Counted from the first letter of the stretch, positions 42,821 to 52,515 are shown. The stretch is DNA of 64,000 nucleotides from Brassicibacter mesophilus (GCF_050433385.1 NZ_JBNPXI010000004.1:1-64000); one strand, 5' to 3'. Numbers and translations: made by a program. Notes: generated from the letters alone by a model not told the origin.

Positions 42821-45799
42821 ATGTCTTCAAAAACAGCAACATTAAAGCAGGGTACTATACTAACAACTGAAAATATCATATTTACTGGATTATGTATATT
42901 ACTATTTTTAGCTCCATTTTTCAGAGGATTATACTTTGATCCGGAGCTATTACCAGCACATATATTTTCATTTACATTAGCATTAGTATGGATGATTTAT
43001 AAATATAAAGATAAGAGCTATAAGCTTATAAAGACACCTATAGACATACTTGCTATAGGTGTAGTTTTCATGTATTTTATCTCTATATTCTATGGAGTAA
43101 ATACAAGACTAGCAATAGGTGAGTTTTTAAAATATGCAAACTATTTTGTTATATTTCTATTAGCTAGAGATCTAGCAACAGATGAGAGACGTAAAAGATG
43201 GTTGTTAAATACTATTATACTAAGTGGTGTAGGAGTATGTCTAGTTGGTATAGGATCTGCCATAGGAACGTGGAGCTATAACGGGGCAATCGTAAGCGGA
43301 AGAATTAACTCTACATTCCAATACCCTAACACATTGGCTTCATACCTAGGTGCACTATTTGTACTATCTATAGGATTAGTTGTTTCAGAAGAGAGAAAAC
43401 TTATTAAAGCTCTATACAGTGCTTGTTCGTCAATAATGTTATTTACATTCATACTTACGTATTCAAGAGGTATGTGGCTTATATTACCTTTTATACTTTT
43501 ATTATTTATCATTTTTATACCAAATAAAAGGAAACTTGAAGCTATTATTAATTTAATAATAAATGGAGGAATTAGCATCCCACTAGCCTTCTTGTTTTCA
43601 CAAAAGCTTGAAGGTGGTAGCACTATTCTTTGGATGATAGTCATATTTTCAGCAATAGCTACTGGAGTATTAACATATGCTTTATCTATGATACAGAATA
43701 GATTAAGAAATGTTTCTATTAAGAAATTGATGATAGCTTTTTCAATAATATTTATTCTTTGTGGAGTATTTGTAGCTTATGCTATAAATTCTACTATTTC
43801 ATTAACTTTAGCTAATACTAGTACTGAAAATAAGTGGACAAGTGTATATAGAAATATTGAAAAAATACTTCCGAATATAGAGTATGAGTTAATAGTAAAA
43901 TATAACGGTGAAAACAATAATGAGAAACTAAGTGTAGGTAGAATAAGAATATATAGTGTAGATGCAGAAGGTAAGCTAGAAAAGATAGAATTTGTTGATA
44001 TAACAGATCCTCATACGAATGAATTAAACATACCATTTACTTCGCTCGACAGTACAGAAGCTGTAAGAGTGAACTTTGATAATTATTATACAGATACTTC
44101 TATTACTTATAGTGAAGCTAGTATTATAAATAAGAATACCAATGAAATAGTTAAAGATATTCCGTTAAAATACAAGTATATACCAGAAAGCATTGTTAAA
44201 AGATTTGAAAGTATAAGCTTAGAAAATCACAGTGCTCAAGCAAGAATAGCATTTTATAGAGATTCATTTAAAGTAATAAAAGATTACCCTATACTAGGAA
44301 CTGGTGGTGGAGGATGGGTAACACTATACCAGATGTATCAATCGTATCTATACTGGACTAAATTGGCTCATAACTATTTTTTACAGATGTGGGTAGAAGT
44401 AGGTATTATAGGATTAGGTATATTTGTTAGTTTAGTACTAGGATTAGTGTATATAGCCTACAAAAAATATAGAAATATTGAAAATGAAGATGAAAGAACA
44501 GTATTAGTATCTGTTGTTGTTGCAGTAGCAGCAATTCTAGGACATGCTTTTATGGACTTTGACTTATCACTATCAGCTCTGACTTTTATTTTATGGATGC
44601 TGATGGGTGTGTTATATAGTGGATTTAGTATAGTTAGAGATATTGATACTAGTAATTCAAAAAATAAAAAAATAAAGCAAAATAGTAATATATGTAATGT
44701 TGTAGTATCACTTATTATGCTAATTCTAATCATAGGTTCGTCATCACTACTTTTAGCAAACAAAAACGCAGAGAAAGCACTAGCTGCTAGTAAAAAGCAA
44801 AAAATTGATGAAGCTATCAATTATTTTGAAAAAGCTTCAAAGTTTGATAAATATAACGCAGAGTATAAGACGGATTTATCTACATTTTATAAAGTGAAAT
44901 TTCAACTTACTCAAGATAAAGAGTATGTAAAGAAATCTCTAGAGTTAACAGAAAAAGCCATAAGATTAGCTCCGTACAGTTCCCAGCTTAACTCTATAGC
45001 TAGTTCTGTATATATGAGTATAGGTAAAATTGATGACGCATTGGAATTAGTTGAAAAAGCTATTGAGCTACAACCTATGAGGACTCAGAATTATGTCCAA
45101 AAATGTGATGCATATCTAGCTGCATTTAACTATTATGCTGCTCAAAAGAAAGATTTAAATAAGGCAGAAGAGATTATTGAAGAGGCTTATAAAGTGAAAG
45201 AAGAGATAAAGGCTGTTAATGACATCGCATTAAAACCACTTAAATATAATGAGGATTTAGTTTATAAAATAGGGTTTATACAGTTTAATTATGAGAATTT
45301 GAAGAATAGAGAGTATAAGCTTGAAAAAGGTTATGCTTTAGACTTTGCTTATTATTTTGATTTAGATATTGATAGCAATGAAAAGATTGACAAACTCAGA
45401 ATATGGAATTCTAAGGAAGGAAATATCCAATATGAGTTAATAAATGAAGAGGAAGATAGTTATATAAGAATAACTAATGATGGTGAATCATATGGCCTAG
45501 TTTATCCTTCTGGGTTAAAGCTTGAACCAGATACTGAATATAATGTTTATTTTAAAGTAAGAGGTAATGTGAAGGATACTACATTTAACTTCTATGTGTA
45601 TGATGGTAAGGCTGAAAATGAAGTACAAGGTGTTTTGAAATGTGTTAAACTGAATGATGATTGGCAAATATATAAGTTAAATATAAAGACTGATTCAGAT
45701 ATCGAATCAGGCACTCAGTATTTGAGGCTTCAACACAATGGCAAAGACTTAGGATACATAGATATAGAGGAAACTGTCATATTTAAGAAAATAAAGTAG
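42821..45799 (+). CDS. Large O-antigen ligase/polymerase (Wzy_C) with TPR and C-terminal beta domain
   Basis: About 992 residues. Multi-pass membrane part (about 15-620) with the Wzy_C/O-antigen ligase core (HNYFLQMWVEVGIIGL near residue 520). It is interrupted by a roughly 130-residue extracellular beta-rich insert (about 335-465). Then TPR-like helices (about 640-790; AINYFEKASKFDKYNAEYK, DDALELVEKAIELQP) and a C-terminal carbohydrate-binding-like beta domain (about 850-992). It would join or polymerise lipid-linked glycan. Start ATG 42821 after GCGGAGG; the frame runs upstream into wzz without a start signal. Function of the beta modules unknown. Confidence 0.87.
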   Translation: MSSKTATLKQGTILTTENIIFTGLCILLFLAPFFRGLYFDPELLPAHIFSFTLALVWMIYKYKDKSYKLIKTPIDILAIGVVFMYFISIFYGVNTRLAIGEFLKYANYFVIFLLARDLATDERRKRWLLNTIILSGVGVCLVGIGSAIGTWSYNGAIVSGRINSTFQYPNTLASYLGALFVLSIGLVVSEERKLIKALYSACSSIMLFTFILTYSRGMWLILPFILLLFIIFIPNKRKLEAIINLIINGGISIPLAFLFSQKLEGGSTILWMIVIFSAIATGVLTYALSMIQNRLRNVSIKKLMIAFSIIFILCGVFVAYAINSTISLTLANTSTENKWTSVYRNIEKILPNIEYELIVKYNGENNNEKLSVGRIRIYSVDAEGKLEKIEFVDITDPHTNELNIPFTSLDSTEAVRVNFDNYYTDTSITYSEASIINKNTNEIVKDIPLKYKYIPESIVKRFESISLENHSAQARIAFYRDSFKVIKDYPILGTGGGGWVTLYQMYQSYLYWTKLAHNYFLQMWVEVGIIGLGIFVSLVLGLVYIAYKKYRNIENEDERTVLVSVVVAVAAILGHAFMDFDLSLSALTFILWMLMGVLYSGFSIVRDIDTSNSKNKKIKQNSNICNVVVSLIMLILIIGSSSLLLANKNAEKALAASKKQKIDEAINYFEKASKFDKYNAEYKTDLSTFYKVKFQLTQDKEYVKKSLELTEKAIRLAPYSSQLNSIASSVYMSIGKIDDALELVEKAIELQPMRTQNYVQKCDAYLAAFNYYAAQKKDLNKAEEIIEEAYKVKEEIKAVNDIALKPLKYNEDLVYKIGFIQFNYENLKNREYKLEKGYALDFAYYFDLDIDSNEKIDKLRIWNSKEGNIQYELINEEEDSYIRITNDGESYGLVYPSGLKLEPDTEYNVYFKVRGNVKDTTFNFYVYDGKAENEVQGVLKCVKLNDDWQIYKLNIKTDSDIESGTQYLRLQHNGKDLGYIDIEETVIFKKIK

Positions 45800-45846
45800 A
45801 AATTGAAATTTGTCGAATAGTATAAAAAAGGTAATAACGATAAACC

Positions 45847-45875
45847 TTGATGATACTTGGACAAAAGTTTATAAT
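45847..45875 (+). promoter_or_regulatory. SigmaA promoter upstream of the glycan assembly genes
   Basis: TTGATG (45847-45852), 17-base spacer, TATAAT (45870-45875). A perfect -10 with a four-of-six -35. It would create a leader of about 170 nt before the sugar transferase gene. Confidence 0.6.
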
Positions 45876-45914
45876 ATTAATGAAATTTATTTTGACAAAA
45901 TATAAGCACTTTAG

Positions 45915-45962
45915 AGCTTATATATTCGATCAAATATATAAGCTTAGAGTATTTATTTTTTA
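45915..45962 (+). terminator. Terminator-like hairpin in the leader of the glycan genes
   Basis: AGCTTATATATT (45915-45926) pairs perfectly with AATATATAAGCT (45933-45944), followed by TAGAGTATTTATTTTTTA. It may end transcription from the Wzy gene, or, since a promoter lies just upstream, act as a leader attenuator. Confidence 0.65.
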
Positions 45963-46010
45963 GGTTATGTATGGGACTTTGCCCTAGATGATTATAAAAA
46001 GATTGTGTAT

Positions 46011-46032
46011 GCTAGAGTAGCGATAGTCTAGC
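46011..46032 (+). promoter_or_regulatory. Leader hairpin presenting a GTAGCG loop
   Basis: GCTAGA (46011-46016) pairs with TCTAGC (46027-46032) around the 10-base loop GTAGCGATAG, about 21 bases before the sugar transferase start. The loop recalls the GTAGCG of the ops element recognised by RfaH-type NusG paralogues upstream of polysaccharide operons. Similarity is limited; function is inferred. Confidence 0.35.
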
Positions 46033-46053
46033 TAACGGGGAGGATTACTTGAA

Positions 46054-46677
46054 ATGAGATACTTGAAAATAAAAAGATTATTAGATATCATACTATCTTT
46101 ACTAAGTCTTATCATTTTATCTCCTGTTTTCTTGATTGCAATTATGGCGATTAAGCTTGACTCGAAGGGTCCTGTTTTCTTTAAACAGAAGAGGGTTGGG
46201 ATACATAAGAGTTATTTTCATATTTTAAAGTTTAGAACTATGCTTATTGATACGCCAAAGGATACACCTACGCATCTTCTTGAAAATCCAAATCAATGGA
46301 TTACAAAGGTCGGGAAGTTTTTAAGAAAGACAAGTCTGGACGAACTTCCGCAGATCATCAATATCTTTAAGGGTGAGATGAGTATTATCGGGCCAAGGCC
46401 AGCTCTTTGGAATCAGTATGATTTGATTGAAGAGAGAGACAAATACGGTGCCAATGACATACCTGTAGGCCTTACTGGATTGGCACAGATTAATGGTAGG
46501 GATGAACTGTCCATTGAAGTAAAGGCAAAACTGGATGGAGAGTATGCTGAGAAGATAGGATTTTTCATGGATGTGAAATGCTTCTTTGGGACAATTGTGA
46601 GCGTACTGAAGTCAGACGGTGTCGTTGAAGGAAGTACTGGAAGTAAATCTAAACGAGAAGAATCCACAAAACAGTAG
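46054..46677 (+). CDS. Initiating sugar transferase (polyprenyl-phosphate glycosyl-1-phosphate transferase)
   Basis: 207 residues, the compact PglC-like form: one N-terminal re-entrant membrane helix (about 9-31) and the bacterial sugar transferase core with FFKQKRVGIHKSYFHILKFRTM-type sequence (shortened here) and the catalytic region RKTSLDELPQIINI ... SIIGPRPAL. It loads the first sugar phosphate onto undecaprenyl phosphate, starting repeat-unit assembly at the cytoplasmic face. GGGAGG precedes ATG 46054. Sugar specificity not evident. First gene after the leader region. Confidence 0.92.
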   Translation: MRYLKIKRLLDIILSLLSLIILSPVFLIAIMAIKLDSKGPVFFKQKRVGIHKSYFHILKFRTMLIDTPKDTPTHLLENPNQWITKVGKFLRKTSLDELPQIINIFKGEMSIIGPRPALWNQYDLIEERDKYGANDIPVGLTGLAQINGRDELSIEVKAKLDGEYAEKIGFFMDVKCFFGTIVSVLKSDGVVEGSTGSKSKREESTKQ

Positions 46678-46687
46678 GGGTGAACAG

Positions 46688-47572
46688 ATGTTATTAGTAA
46701 CAGGTATTTCAGGCCATACAGGAAAATATTTCTTGCAAGAACTCATTAATAATAAATACGTAGGGTCAATCCGCTGCATCGTTAGAGAAACATCTGATAC
46801 ATCAATGTTGGATAACAGTGGATTAAATATTGAAAAGGTTGTTGGGGACATTCACGATGAGGCCTTCTTAAATGGAATAATGAAAGGTGTAGACTCAATA
46901 GTACATATCGTCAACATCAGACATACGATTAGAATCTTGAATGCTGCGATAAACAATGGCGTGAAGAGAATTGTAAGTGTACATACAACTGGTATTTTCT
47001 CTAAGTTTAGAATCGCTTCTGAAGAATATTTAATCATTGAAAAAAAAATAAAAGATATCATTTCAAAAAATGAGATAAAGATGACTATTTTAAGGCCAAC
47101 CATGATTTATGGAGATGTCTGCGATAGGAACATGAGTAAATTCATTAAGATGATTGATCGATTTAGAATTTTCCCAGTAATTAATCATGGTAAGAGTTTA
47201 ATCCAACCGGTTAATGCTAGAGACCTAGGCAAAGCGTACTATGATGTATTAATGATGCCTGCCGAAAGAGCTAAGTCAGAATATATCCTATCAGGAGAAA
47301 AGCCCATCACAATGCTTGAAGCATTTAAGATGATAAGCAGTAACCTCGGGAAGAAAACTGTATTTGTCAGCTTCCCACTTGGTTTTGGAGTATTCTTGGC
47401 AAGAGCAATGAAAGGATTAACAATTGGCAAAGTAGATTATATAGAAAAGGTACAGCGAATGAGTGAGGATAGGAGCTTCTCACATGAAGCTGCAGCAGTA
47501 GATTTTGGCTACCAACCAGAACCTTTTGAAACTGGTATAGCAAGAGAAGTGAAAGAATACTTTGGAAGATAA
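46688..47572 (+). CDS. NAD(P)-binding atypical SDR / NmrA-like nucleotide-sugar enzyme
   Basis: About 294 residues. N-terminal Rossmann motif LLVTGISGHTGKYF. The usual SDR Tyr-x3-Lys is not apparent (EEYLIIEKK sits in its place), so it may be an atypical or non-classical member. The C-terminal half resembles NAD-dependent epimerase/NmrA families. I start at ATG 46688 behind AGGGGTGAAC; an upstream in-frame start inside the previous gene has no ribosome site. It sits between the initiating transferase and the first glycosyltransferase, suggesting a role in making the first sugar. Reaction unknown. Confidence 0.75.
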   Translation: MLLVTGISGHTGKYFLQELINNKYVGSIRCIVRETSDTSMLDNSGLNIEKVVGDIHDEAFLNGIMKGVDSIVHIVNIRHTIRILNAAINNGVKRIVSVHTTGIFSKFRIASEEYLIIEKKIKDIISKNEIKMTILRPTMIYGDVCDRNMSKFIKMIDRFRIFPVINHGKSLIQPVNARDLGKAYYDVLMMPAERAKSEYILSGEKPITMLEAFKMISSNLGKKTVFVSFPLGFGVFLARAMKGLTIGKVDYIEKVQRMSEDRSFSHEAAAVDFGYQPEPFETGIAREVKEYFGR

Positions 47573-47586
47573 GTAGGTGCGATATA

Positions 47587-48684
47587 ATGAAGAAAAGAAT
47601 TTTGATTCTATCGAATCATTTTATTACATTATATAACTTTAGAAAAGAATTAATTAAAAGATTAAATGATGAAGGTCATGAAGTATACATTTCAATGCCA
47701 AAAGCAGATGATAACAAGTTCTTCAGTGATATGGGATGCAGAATAATTGATACACCTGTAGATCGTAGAGGAATTAATCCTATTAGAGATTTTGGATTGA
47801 TTTTAAATTATATAAAGATAATGAAGGAAGTCACACCAGATATCATCTTTTCTTACACAATTAAACCGAATATCTATGGTTCCATTGCTTCCAATATTAC
47901 AAAGAATAAGCAGGTCAATAATATTACTGGTACAGGCGCTACTTTTCTAAAAAGAAACTTTGTAAGCGAGGTAGCAAAACTCTTATATAGGCTATCAGTT
48001 AAAAGATCTTACAAGGTGTTTTTTCAAAATAGTGGAGACAAAGATTTATTTGTAAAAAATGGCATGGTAAAGGACAACTATGCAATACTCCCAGGCTCTG
48101 GCGTTAATCTAGAGCAATTTCAAGTCAGTGAATTACCTTATGGTGTTGATACTAATTTTATTTTTATGGGAAGAGTGATGGAATTAAAAGGTATCGATCA
48201 GTATTTGGAAACTGCTAGAGTCGTGAAAGAAAAGTATCAGTATGCGAACTTTTACATTGCAGGGTTCATTGAAGAAGAAAAATACAAATCGATTATTGAG
48301 GAATATCATTCAAAAGGAATTATTGATTACATTGGGTTTCAGAAAGATATTAAATCATGGATAGAAAAATGTCACTGCACAATTCTTCCTTCTCACGGTG
48401 GAGAAGGTGTTCCAAATGTGCTACTTGAATCAGCAGCTATGGGGAGAGTATGTATTGCTTCAAAAATTAATGGCTCAAAAGATGTTATAGATGATGGAGT
48501 GACAGGATACTTGTTTGAAACCAGAAGCGCAGAAGATTTAGCAGATAAGGTTATGTCATTTCTGAAATTGAACTTTGAAGATAAAGTTAAAATGGGCTTA
48601 GCAGGAAGAGCTAAGGTTGAGAAAGAATTTGACAGGCAGATAGTTAGTGATAGGTATTTAGATGTAATTAAAAATAATGATTAG
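47587..48684 (+). CDS. Glycosyltransferase family 4 (PglA-like)
   Basis: 365 residues, GT-B fold. N-terminal KKRILILSNHFITLYNFRKE and the donor-binding half with FMGRVMELKGIDQYLE and the E-x7-E type motif LPSHGGEGVPNVLLESAAMG. Resembles PglA/Wbp-type transferases that add the second sugar to an undecaprenyl-linked acceptor. No membrane helix. Sits 14 bases after the SDR gene and is probably co-transcribed. Confidence 0.9.
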   Translation: MKKRILILSNHFITLYNFRKELIKRLNDEGHEVYISMPKADDNKFFSDMGCRIIDTPVDRRGINPIRDFGLILNYIKIMKEVTPDIIFSYTIKPNIYGSIASNITKNKQVNNITGTGATFLKRNFVSEVAKLLYRLSVKRSYKVFFQNSGDKDLFVKNGMVKDNYAILPGSGVNLEQFQVSELPYGVDTNFIFMGRVMELKGIDQYLETARVVKEKYQYANFYIAGFIEEEKYKSIIEEYHSKGIIDYIGFQKDIKSWIEKCHCTILPSHGGEGVPNVLLESAAMGRVCIASKINGSKDVIDDGVTGYLFETRSAEDLADKVMSFLKLNFEDKVKMGLAGRAKVEKEFDRQIVSDRYLDVIKNND

Positions 48685-48761
48685 TTATTATGCTTGGTTT
48701 CTAGCTTCAAGTAAGTAGAGGAATTAATTCGGTTAGGTCATAAGGTGAAAGGAGCTATTGT

Positions 48762-49910
48762 GTGGAAAAAAGAATTTTAAACAAAATAATAGTGCTTGGT
48801 GGGGCCCACCATAATGGCTTAGGGATTATTAGAAGTTTAGGAGAAAACGGCATTCCGGTTTATTTCATATCAGTAAATTCAGCTAAAAATTATGTGACAA
48901 AAAGCAAATATGTTAAGAAGAGTTGGTTCGTTTCAGGCGAAGATGAAATTATAGAATTATTATTTGGGGAGTTCAATGGAGAAAGTCATTTACCAATTAT
49001 TTTTCCTTCAGATGATTATTCAGCAAGATTTTTAGATAAAAACTTAAAAGAATTGAATAATAAATTTATATTTCCTCATATATGCAATACTAGTTTAAAG
49101 ATATCTGAATTGATGGATAAAGATATGATGAATCATTTAGTTAAAAAATTAGGATTTAAGATTCCAAATAGTATGTTGTTAGATTTTAGTCGAGATGATA
49201 AGATTATTATCGAAGATATCATGAGCATTATTGGACTTCCTTGTATTATAAAGCCCACTAAAAGTGTTGATGGCACGAAAAGTGATATTGTTGTAATTAA
49301 TGATAGAGTGAAGTTATATAGAACTTTAGTTAACTATAAAAAAAAGTACAAAGAGTTACTAGTACAACAGTATGTCAATAAAAGTGGTGAAATAGGAATT
49401 CAAGGAATATCAACATTTAATTCTAATAATGTCTTTGTCTCAGGTATTGTTGAAAAAATTAGAGTTTCAACGATAGCACCTGGAAGCACTACATATGCAA
49501 AAATAGTAGGTGATACTACTTTATTAAATGAAGATAAAATAATATCTTTAGTGAAGAGTATTGGGTTCAAAGGTATTTTTGATATAGAGTTCATGTATGA
49601 TAATAGTTATGTTTATTTTATTGAAATGAACTTCCGCAATGGTGCCTATGGCTACGCTTTTACGAAAGCTGGTATTAATTTACCGGAACTATGGATTAAA
49701 GAAGCCATCGGAGAATCTATTGAAAAATGCGACAAAAAGGTAAAAAAAACAGTAAAGGTAATGAGTGAAATCGCTGATTTTAGAAACGTATTAGATAGAA
49801 AGATTAGTTTATCGAAATGGTTTTTAGAGTTTATAAAGACTGATGTTCATCTCATCTTGAATTGGAGAGACGTAAAACCTTTTCTATTTAAATTAATATA
49901 TAGAATATAA
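48762..49910 (+). CDS. ATP-grasp domain protein of the polysaccharide locus
   Basis: 382 residues. N-terminal Rossmann-like segment (KIIVLGGAHHNGLGIIRSLG), central ATP-grasp region with GLPCIIKPTKSVDGTKSD and the metal-binding end FDIEFMYDNSYVYFIEMNFR. ATP-grasp ligases join carboxylates to amines or thiols; homologues in surface-glycan clusters may attach amino acids to sugars. The substrate is unknown. Starts at GTG 48762 after AAAGGAG. The gene is more T-rich than the flanking core genes, as are the following genes to about 58.8 kb, suggesting acquisition by transfer. Confidence 0.85.
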   Translation: MEKRILNKIIVLGGAHHNGLGIIRSLGENGIPVYFISVNSAKNYVTKSKYVKKSWFVSGEDEIIELLFGEFNGESHLPIIFPSDDYSARFLDKNLKELNNKFIFPHICNTSLKISELMDKDMMNHLVKKLGFKIPNSMLLDFSRDDKIIIEDIMSIIGLPCIIKPTKSVDGTKSDIVVINDRVKLYRTLVNYKKKYKELLVQQYVNKSGEIGIQGISTFNSNNVFVSGIVEKIRVSTIAPGSTTYAKIVGDTTLLNEDKIISLVKSIGFKGIFDIEFMYDNSYVYFIEMNFRNGAYGYAFTKAGINLPELWIKEAIGESIEKCDKKVKKTVKVMSEIADFRNVLDRKISLSKWFLEFIKTDVHLILNWRDVKPFLFKLIYRI

Positions 49911-49957
49911 ATTTTTTAATCAACTTAGAAACTAAGTTTTGAAGGGAGATGACAAGA

Positions 49958-50635
49958 ATGAAGTATAATGTACGGGTTAAAATATGGTACTATATAAAGT
50001 TGGCGGTTAAAAAACCATACTTGATACTGTCTTTTCTCTTCAAACGTCATATTGGAGTCATTTTAATTGTACCAATAAAAGAGATATTCTTAGGATCTTC
50101 GAAAAATCAGATTAAATGTATTAAGTTAACTACTAATGTTGATATGATTTATCAGTTTTATAAGTCTGTTAATCGTGATTCTGTTTCACATAGTCAAATT
50201 AATGAATGGCTAGATAAAAATTATGATTGTTTTTTAGTATATGGAGATGCGCTAAAGCCAATTGCAGGCATGTGGGTTTTTAAAAATAATTTTAAATTAT
50301 CTAATACGAGTGGCAGAACTCTTGCAAGGAAACATGAGATTATGCTTGATAAGGATACCATATATGGTGCTTATGTGATAGTAAATGAAAATCATAGAGG
50401 ATGTGGAATTAACCAAGAATTATTAAGTTATGTAATTAGTTATTATTTAGATACTAGTAATTATAAAAGACTGTTATTGATTACTGGTGCGACTAATGGG
50501 GCTTATATAAGAACAGTAATGAAATTAAATGGTATTTTAGTAGGAATTACGGAAGTTTACAATATTTTGGGAGTGAAAATCCGGAGAGAGTTATTCTTAG
50601 ACAGCAAAGAAAAAGTATGGAATAATAATATTTAA
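49958..50635 (+). CDS. GNAT-like acyltransferase
   Basis: About 225 residues. An N-terminal basic, partly hydrophobic segment precedes a GNAT-type acetyl-CoA fold; the acyl-CoA loop is recognisable as NENHRGCGINQELL (about residues 145-158). Start ATG 49958 is chosen because AAGGGAG directly abuts ATG 49949. It follows the ATP-grasp gene and may acylate an amino sugar or amino acid on the glycan. Family recognition is moderate; substrate unknown. Confidence 0.65.
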   Translation: MKYNVRVKIWYYIKLAVKKPYLILSFLFKRHIGVILIVPIKEIFLGSSKNQIKCIKLTTNVDMIYQFYKSVNRDSVSHSQINEWLDKNYDCFLVYGDALKPIAGMWVFKNNFKLSNTSGRTLARKHEIMLDKDTIYGAYVIVNENHRGCGINQELLSYVISYYLDTSNYKRLLLITGATNGAYIRTVMKLNGILVGITEVYNILGVKIRRELFLDSKEKVWNNNI

Positions 50636-50649
50636 TTGTAGGTGATAGC

Positions 50650-51393
50650 ATGTACTTATTAAGACTAGATGACGCATCAGAATTCATGGATGTAAGTAAG
50701 TGGAATAGAATAGAAGTATTATTAGACAAGTATAGTATCAAACCTATTGTTGGTATTATACCGAACAATCAAGATCCGAATATGATAGATAAATATAAAA
50801 AAGATGAAGATTTCTGGGACAAAGTGAAATGTTGGCAAGAAAAGGAATGGACAATCGCATTACACGGTTGTAACCATGTTTATGATTCAAATTGTGGAGG
50901 ATTAAATCCAGTTAATTATAGATCAGAGTTTGCAGGCATATCTCTTGAGATTCAAAAAGAAAAGATCGATATGGGGATTTCGATTCTAGATAGTCATGGT
51001 ATATCTACAATGATTTTTTTTGCTCCATCTCATACATTTGATATAAATACATTAGAGGCTCTTAGACTAAAAAGCGATATTAGAATTATTAGTGATACAA
51101 TTGCTAACGACATCTATAAAAGTGATGGTTTTTATTTTATTCCTCAACAATCAGGAAGAGTACGGAATCTTCCATTTAAAATTACAACATTCTGTTATCA
51201 TCCAAATGAAATGACTGATCAAGATTTTTATTTGCTTGAGAAATTTATTAAGGAAAATCAAACTAAATTCAGTTCGTTTTCAGATATAGAATTTAAGGAC
51301 AGAAACCTAGGGATATATGACAAAATACTTAGATTCGCATATTTTATGATTAGATTACTTCGAAATATACCAAGGAGAGTAAAGAATGAATAA
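50650..51393 (+). CDS. DUF2334-like polysaccharide deacetylase family protein
   Basis: 247 residues. Motifs of the carbohydrate esterase/DUF2334 group are in order: LLRLDDASEF (metal/catalytic Asp), ALHGCNHVYDSN (metal-binding His pair), FFAPSHTFD and CYHPNEMTD. No signal peptide, so it would act in the cytoplasm on a lipid- or nucleotide-linked sugar. Its end overlaps the next glycosyltransferase by 8 bases, implying coupling. It probably removes an acyl group during repeat-unit synthesis. Confidence 0.78.
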   Translation: MYLLRLDDASEFMDVSKWNRIEVLLDKYSIKPIVGIIPNNQDPNMIDKYKKDEDFWDKVKCWQEKEWTIALHGCNHVYDSNCGGLNPVNYRSEFAGISLEIQKEKIDMGISILDSHGISTMIFFAPSHTFDINTLEALRLKSDIRIISDTIANDIYKSDGFYFIPQQSGRVRNLPFKITTFCYHPNEMTDQDFYLLEKFIKENQTKFSSFSDIEFKDRNLGIYDKILRFAYFMIRLLRNIPRRVKNE

Positions 51394-52513
51394 TGCAATT
51401 AGAATACTCCATGTTTTAGGGCGACTTGATCGTGGTGGAGCAGAAACCATGGTTATGAACCTATATCGTAATATTGATCGATCGAAAGTTCAGTTTGATT
51501 TTGTAAAGCATACAGAAGATGAATGTGACTATGATGATGAAATATTAAAATTAGGCGGTAAAATTCATACAATATCAAGATATAACGGTAAAAATCACTA
51601 TAAATATATGCATCAGTGGAGAACATTATTTGAAGCACATCCTGAATACAAAATAATACATGGTCATATGAGAAGTACTGCTTCAATATATTTAAAGATT
51701 GCTAAAAACTATGGAGTTACAACTATTGCTCACAGCCATAGTACTGCATCGAGAGGAAATAAATTAGAACAGATTATTAAGTACCTTCTACAACTTCCAG
51801 TTAGATATGAAGCAGATTATTTGTTTGCGTGTTCTGATGAAGCTGGTAGATGGCTTTTTGGGAAGAAATCAGTAAAGAAGTCAAATTATAGATTGTTCAA
51901 AAATGCTATAGATATTAATAAATATTTATTTAATCAAGCTACTCGAAATAAAATACGAAAAATATTAGGAATTGAGGACAAGTTTGTAATAGGCCATGTT
52001 GGCAGTTTCACATATCCTAAGAACCATAAATTTTTAGTTGAAGTTTTTAATGAAGTGAAGAGAAGAAAGAATAATTCAACGTTATTGCTTTTGGGTGATG
52101 GTGAATTAAGAGAAAATATAATAACTCAGATAGAGCGTCTAGGTATAGAAGATAATGTGATATTACTAGGTAATGTTCCAAATATTAACGAATATTTACA
52201 AGCGATGGATGTATTTGCGTTTCCATCAATTTTTGAAGGCTTAGGGATTTCTGTTATTGAAGCTCAAACGGCAGGATTACCATGTGTTGTATCCGATAAT
52301 GTACCAGAGGTGGCGTTTATAACAAAAGTGGTTAGTAGAGTTCAAATGGATGTCCATTTGTGGGAAAATAAGATATTGGACTATTGTAATTATGAAAGAA
52401 CAAAAATTCCAGCTATTGTATTCAGAAATGCAGGATATGACATTGAAAAGAGCTCTCAAGAATTGATTGGTTTTTATATCGAAAAATCACTATTTTATAA
52501 TACGGGGGAATAG
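51386..52513 (+). CDS. Glycosyltransferase family 1/4 (EpsF-like)
   Basis: 375 residues, GT-B. N-terminal ILHVLGRLDRGGAETMVMNL is typical of EpsF-type enzymes, and the donor site shows GHVGSFTYPKNHKFLVEVF and FPSIFEGLGISVIEAQTAG. Adds one sugar in repeat-unit assembly. It overlaps the deacetylase gene by 8 bases and is 2 bases from the pyruvyl transferase gene, so a single message is likely. Confidence 0.92.
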   Translation: MNNAIRILHVLGRLDRGGAETMVMNLYRNIDRSKVQFDFVKHTEDECDYDDEILKLGGKIHTISRYNGKNHYKYMHQWRTLFEAHPEYKIIHGHMRSTASIYLKIAKNYGVTTIAHSHSTASRGNKLEQIIKYLLQLPVRYEADYLFACSDEAGRWLFGKKSVKKSNYRLFKNAIDINKYLFNQATRNKIRKILGIEDKFVIGHVGSFTYPKNHKFLVEVFNEVKRRKNNSTLLLLGDGELRENIITQIERLGIEDNVILLGNVPNINEYLQAMDVFAFPSIFEGLGISVIEAQTAGLPCVVSDNVPEVAFITKVVSRVQMDVHLWENKILDYCNYERTKIPAIVFRNAGYDIEKSSQELIGFYIEKSLFYNTGE

Positions 52514-52515
52514 CT

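Noticed and set aside
49922..49938. AACTTAG/CTAAGTT hairpin before the GNAT-like gene as a terminator
   Set aside because: Only 7 bp with a short T-run inside what looks like one operon; too weak to call.
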